This document shows, piece by piece, positions 50,922 to 59,359 of a stretch of DNA of 64,000 nucleotides; within the stretch, counting starts at the first letter, position 1, and every line of letters begins with the position of its first letter. The stretch covers positions 62,001-126,000 of the forward strand of contig JAGVWE010000005.1 of assembly GCA_018304425.1 (NCBI GenBank), written 5' to 3'. This stretch comes from Candidatus Iainarchaeum sp. (lineage in GTDB: Archaea; Iainarchaeota; Iainarchaeia; Iainarchaeales; UBA10219). The notes below the pieces were generated by a model. It was not told the DNA's origin. It ran no database searches and saw only the letters and a list, made by a program, of their open reading frames with translations. Both the position numbers and the translations under genes were made by a program.

Positions 50922-52424
50922 ATGAGGCCAAGCCGGGTAGCAGCCATTCTTTTCCTGCTGGTGGGGGGCACGGTTTCCACCCAGGCACTGCCCCTGATTC
51001 CCGCGGATTGCCAGGGCTTCCCGGGAGACGTGGAAGCCTGCCAGCTGGTGCTCGACGAAAACAACCTCTCGCTGGGGGAAAAAAAGGAGTTGTTCGCCGA
51101 GCTCTGGATCGGAAACGACCTGCTGCCCAACCACGCGGCCATCCTGGAATGGGATGACAACATCCTGGTGGGCAGCCCACCGAGCGGCACCCTGCCGCAA
51201 AGCAACCTGGTCATAAAGAATGCCTGGATCCGGTTCCTCTACGTGCTGCCCGCGGTGTACGACAAAACGGACGGCCAGTGGCTGCTGCCCAAAAACATGA
51301 CGGCCAAGCTGCGGTACAACTATGGCGTGGTGGCGCCGTTTGGCACCGAGCCAGGGGATTGCCTGACGAATTACTCGGTGGCCGATGAGGACTCCTCCCT
51401 CCGCGTCACCCGGAATGGCTCCTACCTTGGTTCCAGCCTGAACCCCAGCATCCAAACCGTGCCAGGCACGAACACCCTGGCCGCGGAACTGCAAGTGGTG
51501 GCCAGCATCCTGGTCCTTCATTATGACTACCAAACCGTGTGCACGGCCCATGACCCGGTTACCGGCGCCTGCACGCAGACCGCGCAAGTGTGCCAGCAGT
51601 CCTCCAGCGAGGTCAGGGACTATTACCTCACGGTGAGCGATTCGTTCACCGGCATCCGGCAGGACTTCGATTACGCGCTGCAGTTCCGGTACGAGGACCT
51701 CAACGGCTTGCGGCAGGCCCACCTGGAATGGTCCACCACAGCTCCGATGAACGAGCTCTTGTTGGACCTGGATGGTGCCACCTATTCCCTGAGCGAGGCC
51801 GCGTATGGCGTCAAGCGGAGGCTCTCCCCGTATGACTTCCTCTACCTGGAGCGGACCCGCAAGGAAAGCAGGAAGAAATCCGGTTTGGTCGAGCTGGCCT
51901 ACGAGCGAAGGCTCTCCAGCGGCGTGTACGCCTATAACCTCACGCTGGGCCTGGACCAGAAACCCGAGCAATGCGCCCTCAGACTCCTCAGCGACTTCAA
52001 CGAATTCAATGAAAGCAGCCAATGCGTGTTCTTGGACCTGAACGCAACCGCCCTGACCCTGGCACTGGACAAGGCCGACTATGACTTCCAGGAACCCATG
52101 GCCATCCAGGTGAACCTCTCACGGCCGGGAGGCGTGCCCTTGCCGGGAAAAAACATTTCCATCAAGTACGGCGAAAAAACCGCTTACGGGATTACTAACA
52201 ACGACGGCAATGCGTCCTTTGCCATCACGGCCAGGGAGTCGTATGGGCTGGTGCAGGCCTTCTTCGAATCGGATGGCAGCTTTGCCTCGGCCAAGGCCGC
52301 AAAGCGGGCCGTGCTGCGCACGAAAGCCAACTGGGACTTGATGGTCCTCGTGACAGGCTATTTCGCGGCCAACGTTTTCATTTTCCTGCTAATCCAGCGG
52401 TATCTCGGCAAGTGGCTGGATTAG
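50922..52424 (+). CDS. Large exported protein with Ig-like region and C-terminal anchor
   Basis: This 500-residue protein has a signal peptide (VAAILFLLVGGTVSTQA), a long beta-rich ectodomain with several Cys (ADCQGF, EACQL, QTVCTAHDPVTGACTQ), an Ig/transthyretin-like unit at about residues 375-460 (LALDKADYDFQEPMAIQVNL) and a C-terminal helix (LMVLVTGYFAANVFIFLLI) with a short positive end. I do not recognise the ectodomain. It lies between the VirB2-like and VirB6-like genes on the same strand. It may be the adhesin or outer subunit of that machine, an inference from position. Confidence 0.65.
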   Translation: MRPSRVAAILFLLVGGTVSTQALPLIPADCQGFPGDVEACQLVLDENNLSLGEKKELFAELWIGNDLLPNHAAILEWDDNILVGSPPSGTLPQSNLVIKNAWIRFLYVLPAVYDKTDGQWLLPKNMTAKLRYNYGVVAPFGTEPGDCLTNYSVADEDSSLRVTRNGSYLGSSLNPSIQTVPGTNTLAAELQVVASILVLHYDYQTVCTAHDPVTGACTQTAQVCQQSSSEVRDYYLTVSDSFTGIRQDFDYALQFRYEDLNGLRQAHLEWSTTAPMNELLLDLDGATYSLSEAAYGVKRRLSPYDFLYLERTRKESRKKSGLVELAYERRLSSGVYAYNLTLGLDQKPEQCALRLLSDFNEFNESSQCVFLDLNATALTLALDKADYDFQEPMAIQVNLSRPGGVPLPGKNISIKYGEKTAYGITNNDGNASFAITARESYGLVQAFFESDGSFASAKAAKRAVLRTKANWDLMVLVTGYFAANVFIFLLIQRYLGKWLD

Positions 52425-52486
52425 GTTTTAAATCACCTTTATAGAATGGAATTATATAATGGAATTCGCATAATTGGGTGGGTTTT

Positions 52487-53416
52487 ATGGGGCACAGAAC
52501 CTTGGCCGTCCTGGTTTTCCTCCTGCTCTTGTCGCAGGCCTCCGCCCAGTTTGTGGAAGAAATCCGGGACATCCCGCAGGGCACGGCCGATGCGATCGTC
52601 GCCAAGCAAAAACAGGAGCTGGTCCTGTTCATCAACCCGTTCCTGAGCGCGATAAAGACGTTCATCCTCTCCAACCCCAATCCCTTGGACCTGTTCGACC
52701 ACTGGAAGCTGATTGTCTCCGTAATTTCGGCCTTCTACATCCTGTTGTTCCTGGTGGCGGGGTTGAAGTTCGTGCTCGGTGCCTATGACGTTGGCCAACG
52801 CGAGGAGGCAAAGGTCTGGTTCAAGAACGCCTTGTTCCTGGTCATCGTCTTGAACGCCTCGTACCTGCTTTACTCCATCCTCCTGGACCTGGGCTCCGGG
52901 GTTTCCCTGGTGTTCTGGGACGCCAAGTTCGAGAGCCTCTTCAGCTTTGAAGCCATCGAGTCCCTGAACCTGTTCAGCCTCTACTACTTGGCGTTCAGTT
53001 CCTCGCTTTTGTGGTTCACGCTGTTCATGCGGTATGCCCTGCTGCTCATCGGCGTGGTCATTTTCCCGCTGGGCTTGTTCCTGTTCTTCATCCCGCCCAT
53101 GAAAACCTATGGTTCCGCCATCCTGAACATCTTCGGCTCCGCGGTCTTCATCCAGCTCATCGACACGATCACCCTGAAGGTCATGGACCTGACCCTGGCC
53201 GGGCTCTCCAGCCCGGACTTCAAGTTCCTCATCCCGAGCACGGCCTACTTCATCATCTTCTCCATCAACCTGGCCATCCTCTTGATTGCGGCGTTGCGCG
53301 GCGTGCACTCCGTCAAGGCGTACTCGCCGAACATCGCGAACGTCGTCAGCTACATCACCCCGCCGAGCTCCTACCTGAGCCCCGTGGAAAAGCCCCTGAG
53401 CTACGCCAAGGAGTAA
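52487..53416 (+). CDS. VirB6/TrbL-like membrane protein
   Basis: This 309-residue protein has a signal-like N-terminus and about six membrane helices with a central aromatic stretch (MRYALLLIGVVIFPLGLFLFF). VirB6/TrbL proteins form the inner-membrane channel of type IV secretion systems and have this size and layout, but sequence similarity between them is always weak. ATG at 52487 lies about 30 bases after a TATA ATTATATAATGG, so leaderless expression is likely; GTG at 52478 is possible. It ends six bases before the VirB4-like gene. Confidence 0.7.
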   Translation: MGHRTLAVLVFLLLLSQASAQFVEEIRDIPQGTADAIVAKQKQELVLFINPFLSAIKTFILSNPNPLDLFDHWKLIVSVISAFYILLFLVAGLKFVLGAYDVGQREEAKVWFKNALFLVIVLNASYLLYSILLDLGSGVSLVFWDAKFESLFSFEAIESLNLFSLYYLAFSSSLLWFTLFMRYALLLIGVVIFPLGLFLFFIPPMKTYGSAILNIFGSAVFIQLIDTITLKVMDLTLAGLSSPDFKFLIPSTAYFIIFSINLAILLIAALRGVHSVKAYSPNIANVVSYITPPSSYLSPVEKPLSYAKE

Positions 53417-53422
53417 CGCTTC

Positions 53423-56077
53423 ATGCCTGCCTATGAAATCCCGCAGAACCTCAAATATGAGGAAAAAATAATCGCGAACCTGAGCTTTGCCCAGTTGTTC
53501 TGGATTGCCTTGTTCTTCGGCACTGCCGCCTTCATCTTCCTCAGCGAGGGCATTGACTGGGGCTTCGAGGCCGAAATCGTCATCGGCAGCCTGCTGATGT
53601 TCATGGGCCTGGGCTTCGCCTTCTTCGACTTCATGGGCTACCTCCAGGCATTCTACACCTACGCCAAATCCGTTCACGAGACCAAGGGCAGCGAGGAAGA
53701 CAAGGCCCGGAAGCTCGAGAAGTTCATGGAAGTGGACCGGATTGAGGCGGACACGATTTACCTCAAGGACGGCAGCATGCGCGCCCTCCTCCAGGTGCTG
53801 CCCCTCAACTTCACGATTCTCTCGGAAATCGAGCAAGTGGCCATCATCTCGGCCTACAAGGCCTTCCTGAACTCCCTGGACTTCCCCGTGCAAATCGTGA
53901 TGCGGACCGTGAAAATGAACCTCGAAGACTACTTGTACAACCTCAAGAAGGGAGTGGAAGAACACGAGAACGACCAGCTGCTGGAACGGTTCTACTCCTT
54001 CCGCGGCTTCGTCCAGCAATTCATCGAGAAAAACAACGTCAAGAACCGCTTGTTCTACGTCGTGGTTCCATTCGATTCCCTTGCTTCCACGCCCCCCATC
54101 GACCGCCTGCTGGGCGGCAAGGACCGGGCAGGCAAAGGCGAAGAGGAAAAGGCGCTCAACAAGGAACACGCCGTCAACCAGCTGGACGCCCGGGTCAAGC
54201 TCTGCCAGGAAAAACTCCGCAAATGCGGCTTGACCGTGAAAAGACTCGCCACCGAGGAAATCAACCAGCTGCTGTCCAGTTACTTCGAGGACACGGGCAA
54301 GCGCAAGCGCGCGGACTGGCTCAAGCCCACCTACTTGAAAAACGAGTTCAACCGCATCCAAGTCAACGAGGAATTCAACCGAGTGGTGGCGGCCCACGCC
54401 TACCCCCGGCTGGTGCGGGAAGGCTGGCTGAACCCCATCATCCTCGCGGAAGGCAACTTCGACCTCGTCATGTACGTTACTCCCACGCCCCTGGAATACG
54501 TGTTGTCCAACCTCAACCGGGAACTCATCAAGCAGGAGTCCGACATGCTGGCAGCCGAGTCCAAGGGCCTGGTCAACCCCCTCCTCAAAGTCCAGTACAA
54601 CGACACCTACCGCACCCTGGAAAAGCTGCAGAAAGGCGAGGAAAAACTGTTCGACCTGGCCCTCTACGTGAACGTGAAGGCCAAGGGCAAACGCGAACTC
54701 GACCTGTTGACGCGCCGCATCACCGCGGACCTGAACTCCATCCTCGTCATCCCCCGCGTGCCCCTCATGAAGATGCAGCAGGCCATGCAGTCCATTTACC
54801 CCGTGTTCAGCGACAAGCTGCGCGTGAACCGCAACATCCCCAGCAACGCGCTCTCGGCCTGCTTCCCGTTCACGAGCAGCTTCCTCAACTTCGACGAAAC
54901 CGGCGTCATGTTCGCGGTCAACAAGGAAAACAAGGTGCCCATCATCCTGGACGTGTACAAGTTCGTGAACTACAACGGGCTCGTGCTCGGCACCTCGGGC
55001 GGGGGAAAGAGCTTTGCCGTCAAACTCTACATCCTGAGGAACTTCCTGAAAGGCATCAAGACCATGGTCATCGACCCCCAAGGGGAATACTCGGAGCTCA
55101 TCGGGGATTTGGGAGGGCAACTCGTCGAAATCAGCCGGGAAAGCGAGACCATCATCAACCCCTTCGACCTGATGGGCGGCGACTTCGGGGAGAAAACGCT
55201 TTCCCTGATGGACCTGTTCCGCCTCATGCTCGGCGAGCTCACCGAAGAACAGAAGAACCTCCTGGACAAGGCCGTGCTCTCGATTTACGAGGAAAAAGGC
55301 ATCATCCCCAACGACAAGGCCACGTGGTCGAAGACCCCGCCCACCCTCGGAGACCTGCACGCGTTCATCCAGCGGCACAAAAAGCACGCGGAACACAACG
55401 AGTTACGCGATTTGATTACCCTGGAGAACCGGGTGCGGCTGTACACGGAGGGCGCGTTCAGCTTCATGAACCGGCAGACCAAGCTGGACTTCGCGAGCGC
55501 GAACATCTCCTTCAACATCGAGAAGATGCCCAAGCAGGTCAAGCCCATCATGATGTTCCTCATCCTGGAATTCGTCGTCAACAAGATGCGCGAGGACAAG
55601 AGCCGGAAGCTGCTGGTCGTGGACGAGGCCTGGAGCCTCCTCCGACACGGCGAGCAAGCCGATTACCTGTTCGAGCTCATCAAGACCTCGAGGAAATACG
55701 CGTTGGGCATCGTCATCATCACGCAAGAGGTCACCGACCTGCTGGCCACCGAGGCAGGCAACACGATTCTGGCGAACACCTCTTGGAAGATACTGTTACG
55801 GCAGGAGCCTGCCGTCATCAAGACCCTGGCCGACAAGTTCAACCTGAACATCGAAGAAGAAAACTACCTGCTCACGGCGGACATCGGGGAAGGCCTGTTG
55901 TTCGCCATGAACGAGCACATCCCCATCAAAGTCATCGCCTCGGAAGAAGAACACGAACTCATCACGACCAACCCCGACGAGCTGGAGGCCCGGAAAAAGG
56001 CCCGCATGAACTGGGCCACCGGGAAAAAAGAGGGCCCCCTCCAGAAGGTCACGGGCAAGCACTGGGCAAAGGCCTGA
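53423..56077 (+). CDS. PrgI/VirB3-VirB4 fusion-type ATPase
   Basis: This 884-residue protein begins with about 75 residues containing two membrane helices (LFWIALFFGTAAFIFLS, IGSLLMFMGLGFAFFDF), like PrgI or VirB3, and continues as a VirB4-type AAA-like ATPase. Walker A GTSGGGKS is at residues 523-530, and Walker B LLVVDEAW has its Asp/Glu at 734-735. Later blocks include GIVIITQEVTDLL and ILANTSWKILLRQEP. VirB4 energises assembly of the type IV secretion pilus and channel. A HerA-like relative cannot be excluded, but the N-terminal helices and neighbours favour VirB4. No relaxase or VirD4 is nearby. Confidence 0.88.
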   Translation: MPAYEIPQNLKYEEKIIANLSFAQLFWIALFFGTAAFIFLSEGIDWGFEAEIVIGSLLMFMGLGFAFFDFMGYLQAFYTYAKSVHETKGSEEDKARKLEKFMEVDRIEADTIYLKDGSMRALLQVLPLNFTILSEIEQVAIISAYKAFLNSLDFPVQIVMRTVKMNLEDYLYNLKKGVEEHENDQLLERFYSFRGFVQQFIEKNNVKNRLFYVVVPFDSLASTPPIDRLLGGKDRAGKGEEEKALNKEHAVNQLDARVKLCQEKLRKCGLTVKRLATEEINQLLSSYFEDTGKRKRADWLKPTYLKNEFNRIQVNEEFNRVVAAHAYPRLVREGWLNPIILAEGNFDLVMYVTPTPLEYVLSNLNRELIKQESDMLAAESKGLVNPLLKVQYNDTYRTLEKLQKGEEKLFDLALYVNVKAKGKRELDLLTRRITADLNSILVIPRVPLMKMQQAMQSIYPVFSDKLRVNRNIPSNALSACFPFTSSFLNFDETGVMFAVNKENKVPIILDVYKFVNYNGLVLGTSGGGKSFAVKLYILRNFLKGIKTMVIDPQGEYSELIGDLGGQLVEISRESETIINPFDLMGGDFGEKTLSLMDLFRLMLGELTEEQKNLLDKAVLSIYEEKGIIPNDKATWSKTPPTLGDLHAFIQRHKKHAEHNELRDLITLENRVRLYTEGAFSFMNRQTKLDFASANISFNIEKMPKQVKPIMMFLILEFVVNKMREDKSRKLLVVDEAWSLLRHGEQADYLFELIKTSRKYALGIVIITQEVTDLLATEAGNTILANTSWKILLRQEPAVIKTLADKFNLNIEEENYLLTADIGEGLLFAMNEHIPIKVIASEEEHELITTNPDELEARKKARMNWATGKKEGPLQKVTGKHWAKA

Positions 56078-56138
56078 ACCCCAACCGCACCGGAAATGTG
56101 GTCTACTTTCGTTTTTAAACCCCTCAAAGAGTAGTCAT

Positions 56139-56291
56139 ATGGCTAGCTCCTTGCAAAAAAACAATTCCCACCCTGATGGGGGCGAGAAAAAAAAGCTGCC
56201 TGATGAGCAGCAGTGGGCTAACTGCCCTTCCCGGGTTCGCCCGTCCTGGCCGGGCCAGGGAATCCCGACCCCACCGCGTAGCCCCGCTTAA
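56139..56291 (+). other. Candidate structured RNA or 50-codon leaderless ORF
   Basis: An ATG at 56139 lies about 25 bases after TTTTTAAAC, a TATA box, and opens a 50-codon frame starting MASSLQKNNSHPDGGEKKK. The composition is not convincing for a protein. The same bases contain several hairpins: GCTGC/GCAGC (56195-56211), CCTGGC/GCCAGG (56245-56259) and smaller ones, in a GC-rich block. A small structured RNA is at least as likely. It matches no RNA family known to me. Confidence 0.35.
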
Positions 56292-56354
56292 GCGCCTTTA
56301 AAAACCTTTACGTCGTATGGTGCGTATTATTCTGCCTTATTCGAGGGAATTGGA

Positions 56355-57065
56355 TTGGATTGGAGGAAGATTTTCACGCCCCAGGGGCTGCTGTTCACCG
56401 TGCTCTTCCTAGCTATGGTCATGGCCTCCAACCAGCTGAATTTTTCGTCCCTGCTTGGCAAACCCAACCAGTTTTTCACGTTCTTCCAGTTCATCGGGCC
56501 CCTGGCCGGCGGCTTCCTCGGCCCCATTGCTGGTGCCCTGCTCGTGTTCGCCGCGCAACTGGTGGATGCCTTCCTCCACGGCAAGGCCCTCGACCTTTCC
56601 ACTATTGGCTGGCTGCTGCCCATGGTCTTCGCCAGCATCTACTTCGGCAGCAGGCGGAATTCCTCGAGCCGCATCATCTCGTTTGCGGCCATCCTCCTGT
56701 TCCTCCTGCACCCGGTGGGGCGAACGGCCTGGTTTTACTCGCTGTACTGGTTCATCCCCGTGCTGTGCTGGCTGTTCCGCAAGCACTTGTTCGCCCGCAG
56801 TCTGGGCGCAACCTTCACCGCGCACGCCATCGGCGGCGCGCTCTGGGTGTGGACCGTGCCCATGACCACCGAGCAATGGATGGCACTCATCCCCATCGTG
56901 GCCTACGAGCGGCTGTTGTTCGCGGCCGGCATCAGCGTTTCCTACATCGCGTTGAACACCCTGTTAAGCAAGGCGGCCTCGCTGCTGCCCTACGACCTCG
57001 TCGAAGTCAACCCAAAATACGTTTTGTCGAGAGAAATGCTGGGCAAAACATTCGGCATGGGATAA
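56355..57065 (+). CDS. ECF S-component-like membrane protein (third copy type)
   Basis: This 236-residue protein has about six membrane helices and the general layout of an ECF S component or related transport protein (FFQFIGPLAGGFLGPIAGALLVF). It does not share the motifs of the pair at 9071 and 10085. The only good start is TTG at 56355; a TATA-like GTATTATTC lies about 25 bases before it. The substrate is unknown. It stands alone. Confidence 0.65.
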   Translation: MDWRKIFTPQGLLFTVLFLAMVMASNQLNFSSLLGKPNQFFTFFQFIGPLAGGFLGPIAGALLVFAAQLVDAFLHGKALDLSTIGWLLPMVFASIYFGSRRNSSSRIISFAAILLFLLHPVGRTAWFYSLYWFIPVLCWLFRKHLFARSLGATFTAHAIGGALWVWTVPMTTEQWMALIPIVAYERLLFAAGISVSYIALNTLLSKAASLLPYDLVEVNPKYVLSREMLGKTFGMG

Positions 57066-57123
57066 GATGAACGTTATTATTCCTTTCGCCCAATGCTTTG
57101 TTACACTAAAGGAGTGAAAGCGA

Positions 57124-57255
57124 ATGGCTACCACCTCAAAGGACTCCAGCCGCTTCAAGAAGACGCACGCCCGCCAGCGATGGAAGTGGAAGAAGAAAAA
57201 GATGCGCCGCAAGAAGCGGAAGAAGAAGTACCTGCGATACCGCGCGAAGACGTAA
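57124..57255 (+). CDS. rpl41e: Ribosomal protein eL41-like, extended
   Basis: This 43-residue, extremely basic peptide ends RWKWKKKKMRRKKRKKKYLR, which resembles eL41 (about 25 residues in most species) but has a 15-20 residue N-terminal extension. A strong SD, AAAGGAGTGA, precedes the ATG at a good distance. A hairpin with T-run follows after about 30 bases. The identification rests on composition and on the R/K-rich core, since such a short protein has few other marks. Confidence 0.65.
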   Translation: MATTSKDSSRFKKTHARQRWKWKKKKMRRKKRKKKYLRYRAKT

Positions 57256-57288
57256 ACAGCCGCTTGCGTGCGGCTGCGACGCATACGT

Positions 57289-57325
57289 GCCCCACCATGC
57301 CCGTGGTGGGGCGGTAGTATTTTTT
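57289..57325 (+). terminator. Hairpin plus T-run terminator
   Basis: GCCCCACC and GGTGGGGC make an 8-9 bp stem with a six to eight-base loop, followed by TATTTTTT. It lies after the eL41-like gene and in front of the convergent 344-residue gene. Confidence 0.65.
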
Positions 57326-57350
57326 CCGCGGGTTTACCGGCTTTTTTCTT

Positions 57351-58385
57351 TTATTTTTTCCCCGCCCTGCCATTGGAATAGGCGCCTACCAGGGCGTCCA
57401 TGGTACGGGGGATGTCCACGAACGGCGTGGTCAAAGCCGTGTGAAGGGCTGCTGCATGCGGGACGCCCCGACGCAAGGCACCTTTGAGGGCGTGAAGGGT
57501 GTCGCGCGTGAGCCCAACCACGCGACGCGAGTCAAAGGCATCCCGGATGACCGGCCCCCAGGCACGGTGGCTGTCCTGCAGAAAGAAGTCTCGCCAGGGC
57601 AGGAGCATGGGGCTTGTCACCTGCCGCATGGGAATGACCCATTCTTTCGGTGCAGTGAAGCACGCGAGGATTTCATCTTTTAGGAGGTACTCGTGGATGA
57701 ACTGCCGGGACAATTTCCGGAAGCGCCGGACATTGGATGGAGTGAACTTCCGGCCAACCAGGGCCGAGAGCTGGTCCGCCACAGTCCCGGAACGGGTGTT
57801 CCCATGGTGTCCCTCCAAATTGAAGAAGCCGTGCAACTCCTCGTGGGGGATATTGGTCGCGGCCTTCTCCCAGTTGGGACCGGTGAGGGACACGACGGCA
57901 TTGTACAACTCCGTAGGCTTGATTGCGTGGTGCTCGTAGAAGATTTGCGCTGCCAATGCCTTATTGGCGATGTTGCGTTCCGTGTGCGGAACGTAAAAAA
58001 CGATGAGCCCGCCGTGCACGATGTAGTCTACGGGCCCTTTCGGCAGGCGGCCGAAGACGTGCAGGAAGAGCCTCGCCGGGTTCTTGCGGCCATCCCTTGT
58101 GTAACCATGGAGGGCGACCGCCTTCTGCACGGCGCGGTTGCGTGCCTCGAACCGGCGGGCGGCGCCACGAATGCGTTGCGCGAAACGGCTTCCCAGCCGC
58201 TGCTCATGGATGGACCTAATGTCTTCGGCGTGCCCCAGCGCCTGCCCCACTGCACGCGAAACCGGGAAAGCGTCCCGGCCGTTGGCGGTCACCAGCGCGC
58301 CGTGGAAAGCCGCGAGGGCCTCGCCGCGCAGGATGCGGCGCTCGGACAGGGAAACCCTGCTATGCCCATTGGTTGCTCGACGCAT
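57351..58385 (-). CDS. Hypothetical protein with HEELH metalloprotease-like motif
   Basis: This 344-residue soluble protein has HExxH (H181-E-E-L-H185) in NIPHEELHGFFNLEG, the minimal zinc metallopeptidase motif. A third ligand cannot be fixed by eye. The N-terminus is basic, rich in Arg and Ala (RGAARRFEARNRAVQKAV). No known family is recognised; a zincin fold is only a suggestion. A TATA-like GCTTTTATTC lies 40-50 bases upstream on the minus strand. Confidence 0.6.
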   Translation of the reverse strand: MRRATNGHSRVSLSERRILRGEALAAFHGALVTANGRDAFPVSRAVGQALGHAEDIRSIHEQRLGSRFAQRIRGAARRFEARNRAVQKAVALHGYTRDGRKNPARLFLHVFGRLPKGPVDYIVHGGLIVFYVPHTERNIANKALAAQIFYEHHAIKPTELYNAVVSLTGPNWEKAATNIPHEELHGFFNLEGHHGNTRSGTVADQLSALVGRKFTPSNVRRFRKLSRQFIHEYLLKDEILACFTAPKEWVIPMRQVTSPMLLPWRDFFLQDSHRAWGPVIRDAFDSRRVVGLTRDTLHALKGALRRGVPHAAALHTALTTPFVDIPRTMDALVGAYSNGRAGKK

Positions 58386-58431
58386 GAATGATAGATAAGC
58401 ACGACCGAAGAATAAAAGCCTTGCGTTGGGT

Positions 58432-59325
58432 TTACGCCCAGAACGCTAGGGCAAGGAAGCCGAGGATGAACCCAATCGCGTGCAGGTAGAGGACGCGGTA
58501 CATGTTTTTGACGTCCATGTGTTTGGGGTCGGCGAGGGTCTTCCAGTAGACGGGCGTCAACAACAGCGAGCCGATGCCCAGCCACACAAACTTCAGGGGC
58601 AGGATGCCGTGGTAGAGGGCAAGGAAGTAGGAGACGACGCCGACGAAGATGGCGAAGTGGGCAATCAACTTGATTTCCTGTTCGCCGAACAACACGATGC
58701 TTGACTTATACCCCACCGTCTTCTCGACCTTCTTGCTGCCGAGCTTGTACAGCGTGTAACCACCGAACTGGATGCCGACGAGGAAGGCGAGCAACAGCCA
58801 GGGCGCGTTGAACGCCGGGTTGGCGCCTTCTCCGAACAACACCCACCCCGAGTAGAAGCGCAGGACGGGGTTGACGGCGCTGCCGGAAACCAAATCAACC
58901 ACCGGCCGCTTCTTGAACTCGAAGGGCTTCACCGTGTAAAGGACTTGGTTGACGAGCATGCCCAGGAGGCAAACGGCGAACAACGGGTTTCGCAGGATGT
59001 AGACGGCGAGGTAGAACGCCAGGGCGATGAGGAAGGCAGCGAGGCCAAGCGCGGCGCGCGGCGAAATCTGCCCGGAAGGGATGGGCCTGCGGCGCTTGAC
59101 GGGGTGCAGGGTGTCCTTGTGCCGGTCGGTGAAGTCATTGAGCGCGTACAAGCCGCCCCACAAGCAGGGCCCGACCGCGATGAACGCGAGGGCAAAAGTG
59201 AAGGGGTCGAAGGGCTGGAAGCCGTTGGCCACGATGGCTGCCAAGAGCATGTTGGCCAGGCTCTTCGACCACTCCAGGGGGCGCATCAGGACAAGGCTGC
59301 CGATAAAGTGATTCGATGAAGGCAC
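58432..59325 (-). CDS. UbiA-family prenyltransferase (decaprenyl-phosphate phosphoribosyltransferase-like)
   Basis: This 297-residue membrane enzyme has about eight helices and the UbiA motif LNDFTDRHKDTLHPVKRRRPIPSG. That pattern (N-D-x-x-D-x-x-x-D-x-x-H-P-x-K-x-x-R) is closer to polyprenyl-phosphate phosphoribose synthases than to the DGGGP synthase at 44510. GTG at 59325 is chosen because a TATA box CAATTATAAAG lies about 28 bases upstream and the protein then starts where the family usually does; the frame stays open to 59415 within the methyltransferase. It may make a lipid-linked pentose for cell-surface glycans. Confidence 0.82.
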   Translation of the reverse strand: MPSSNHFIGSLVLMRPLEWSKSLANMLLAAIVANGFQPFDPFTFALAFIAVGPCLWGGLYALNDFTDRHKDTLHPVKRRRPIPSGQISPRAALGLAAFLIALAFYLAVYILRNPLFAVCLLGMLVNQVLYTVKPFEFKKRPVVDLVSGSAVNPVLRFYSGWVLFGEGANPAFNAPWLLLAFLVGIQFGGYTLYKLGSKKVEKTVGYKSSIVLFGEQEIKLIAHFAIFVGVVSYFLALYHGILPLKFVWLGIGSLLLTPVYWKTLADPKHMDVKNMYRVLYLHAIGFILGFLALAFWA

Positions 59326-59359
59326 GGTATCGACCTGATGGGCGATTTCTTTATAATTG

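Noticed and set aside
52439-55396. A 985-codon open frame on the minus strand opposite the VirB6-like and VirB4-like genes
   Set aside because: It is antisense to well-supported genes, has the Glu/Val/Gln/His-rich look of a shadow frame in GC-rich DNA and shows no domain.
54223-56118. A 631-codon frame on the plus strand inside the VirB4-like gene
   Set aside because: It lies in another frame of the ATPase gene, is dominated by Arg, His, Gly and Pro and has no recognisable motif.
33174-56142. The 13-base string AGTAGTCATATGG occurs at 33174 and again at 56130
   Set aside because: A repeat of this length is expected by chance several times in 64 kb, and the contexts differ.
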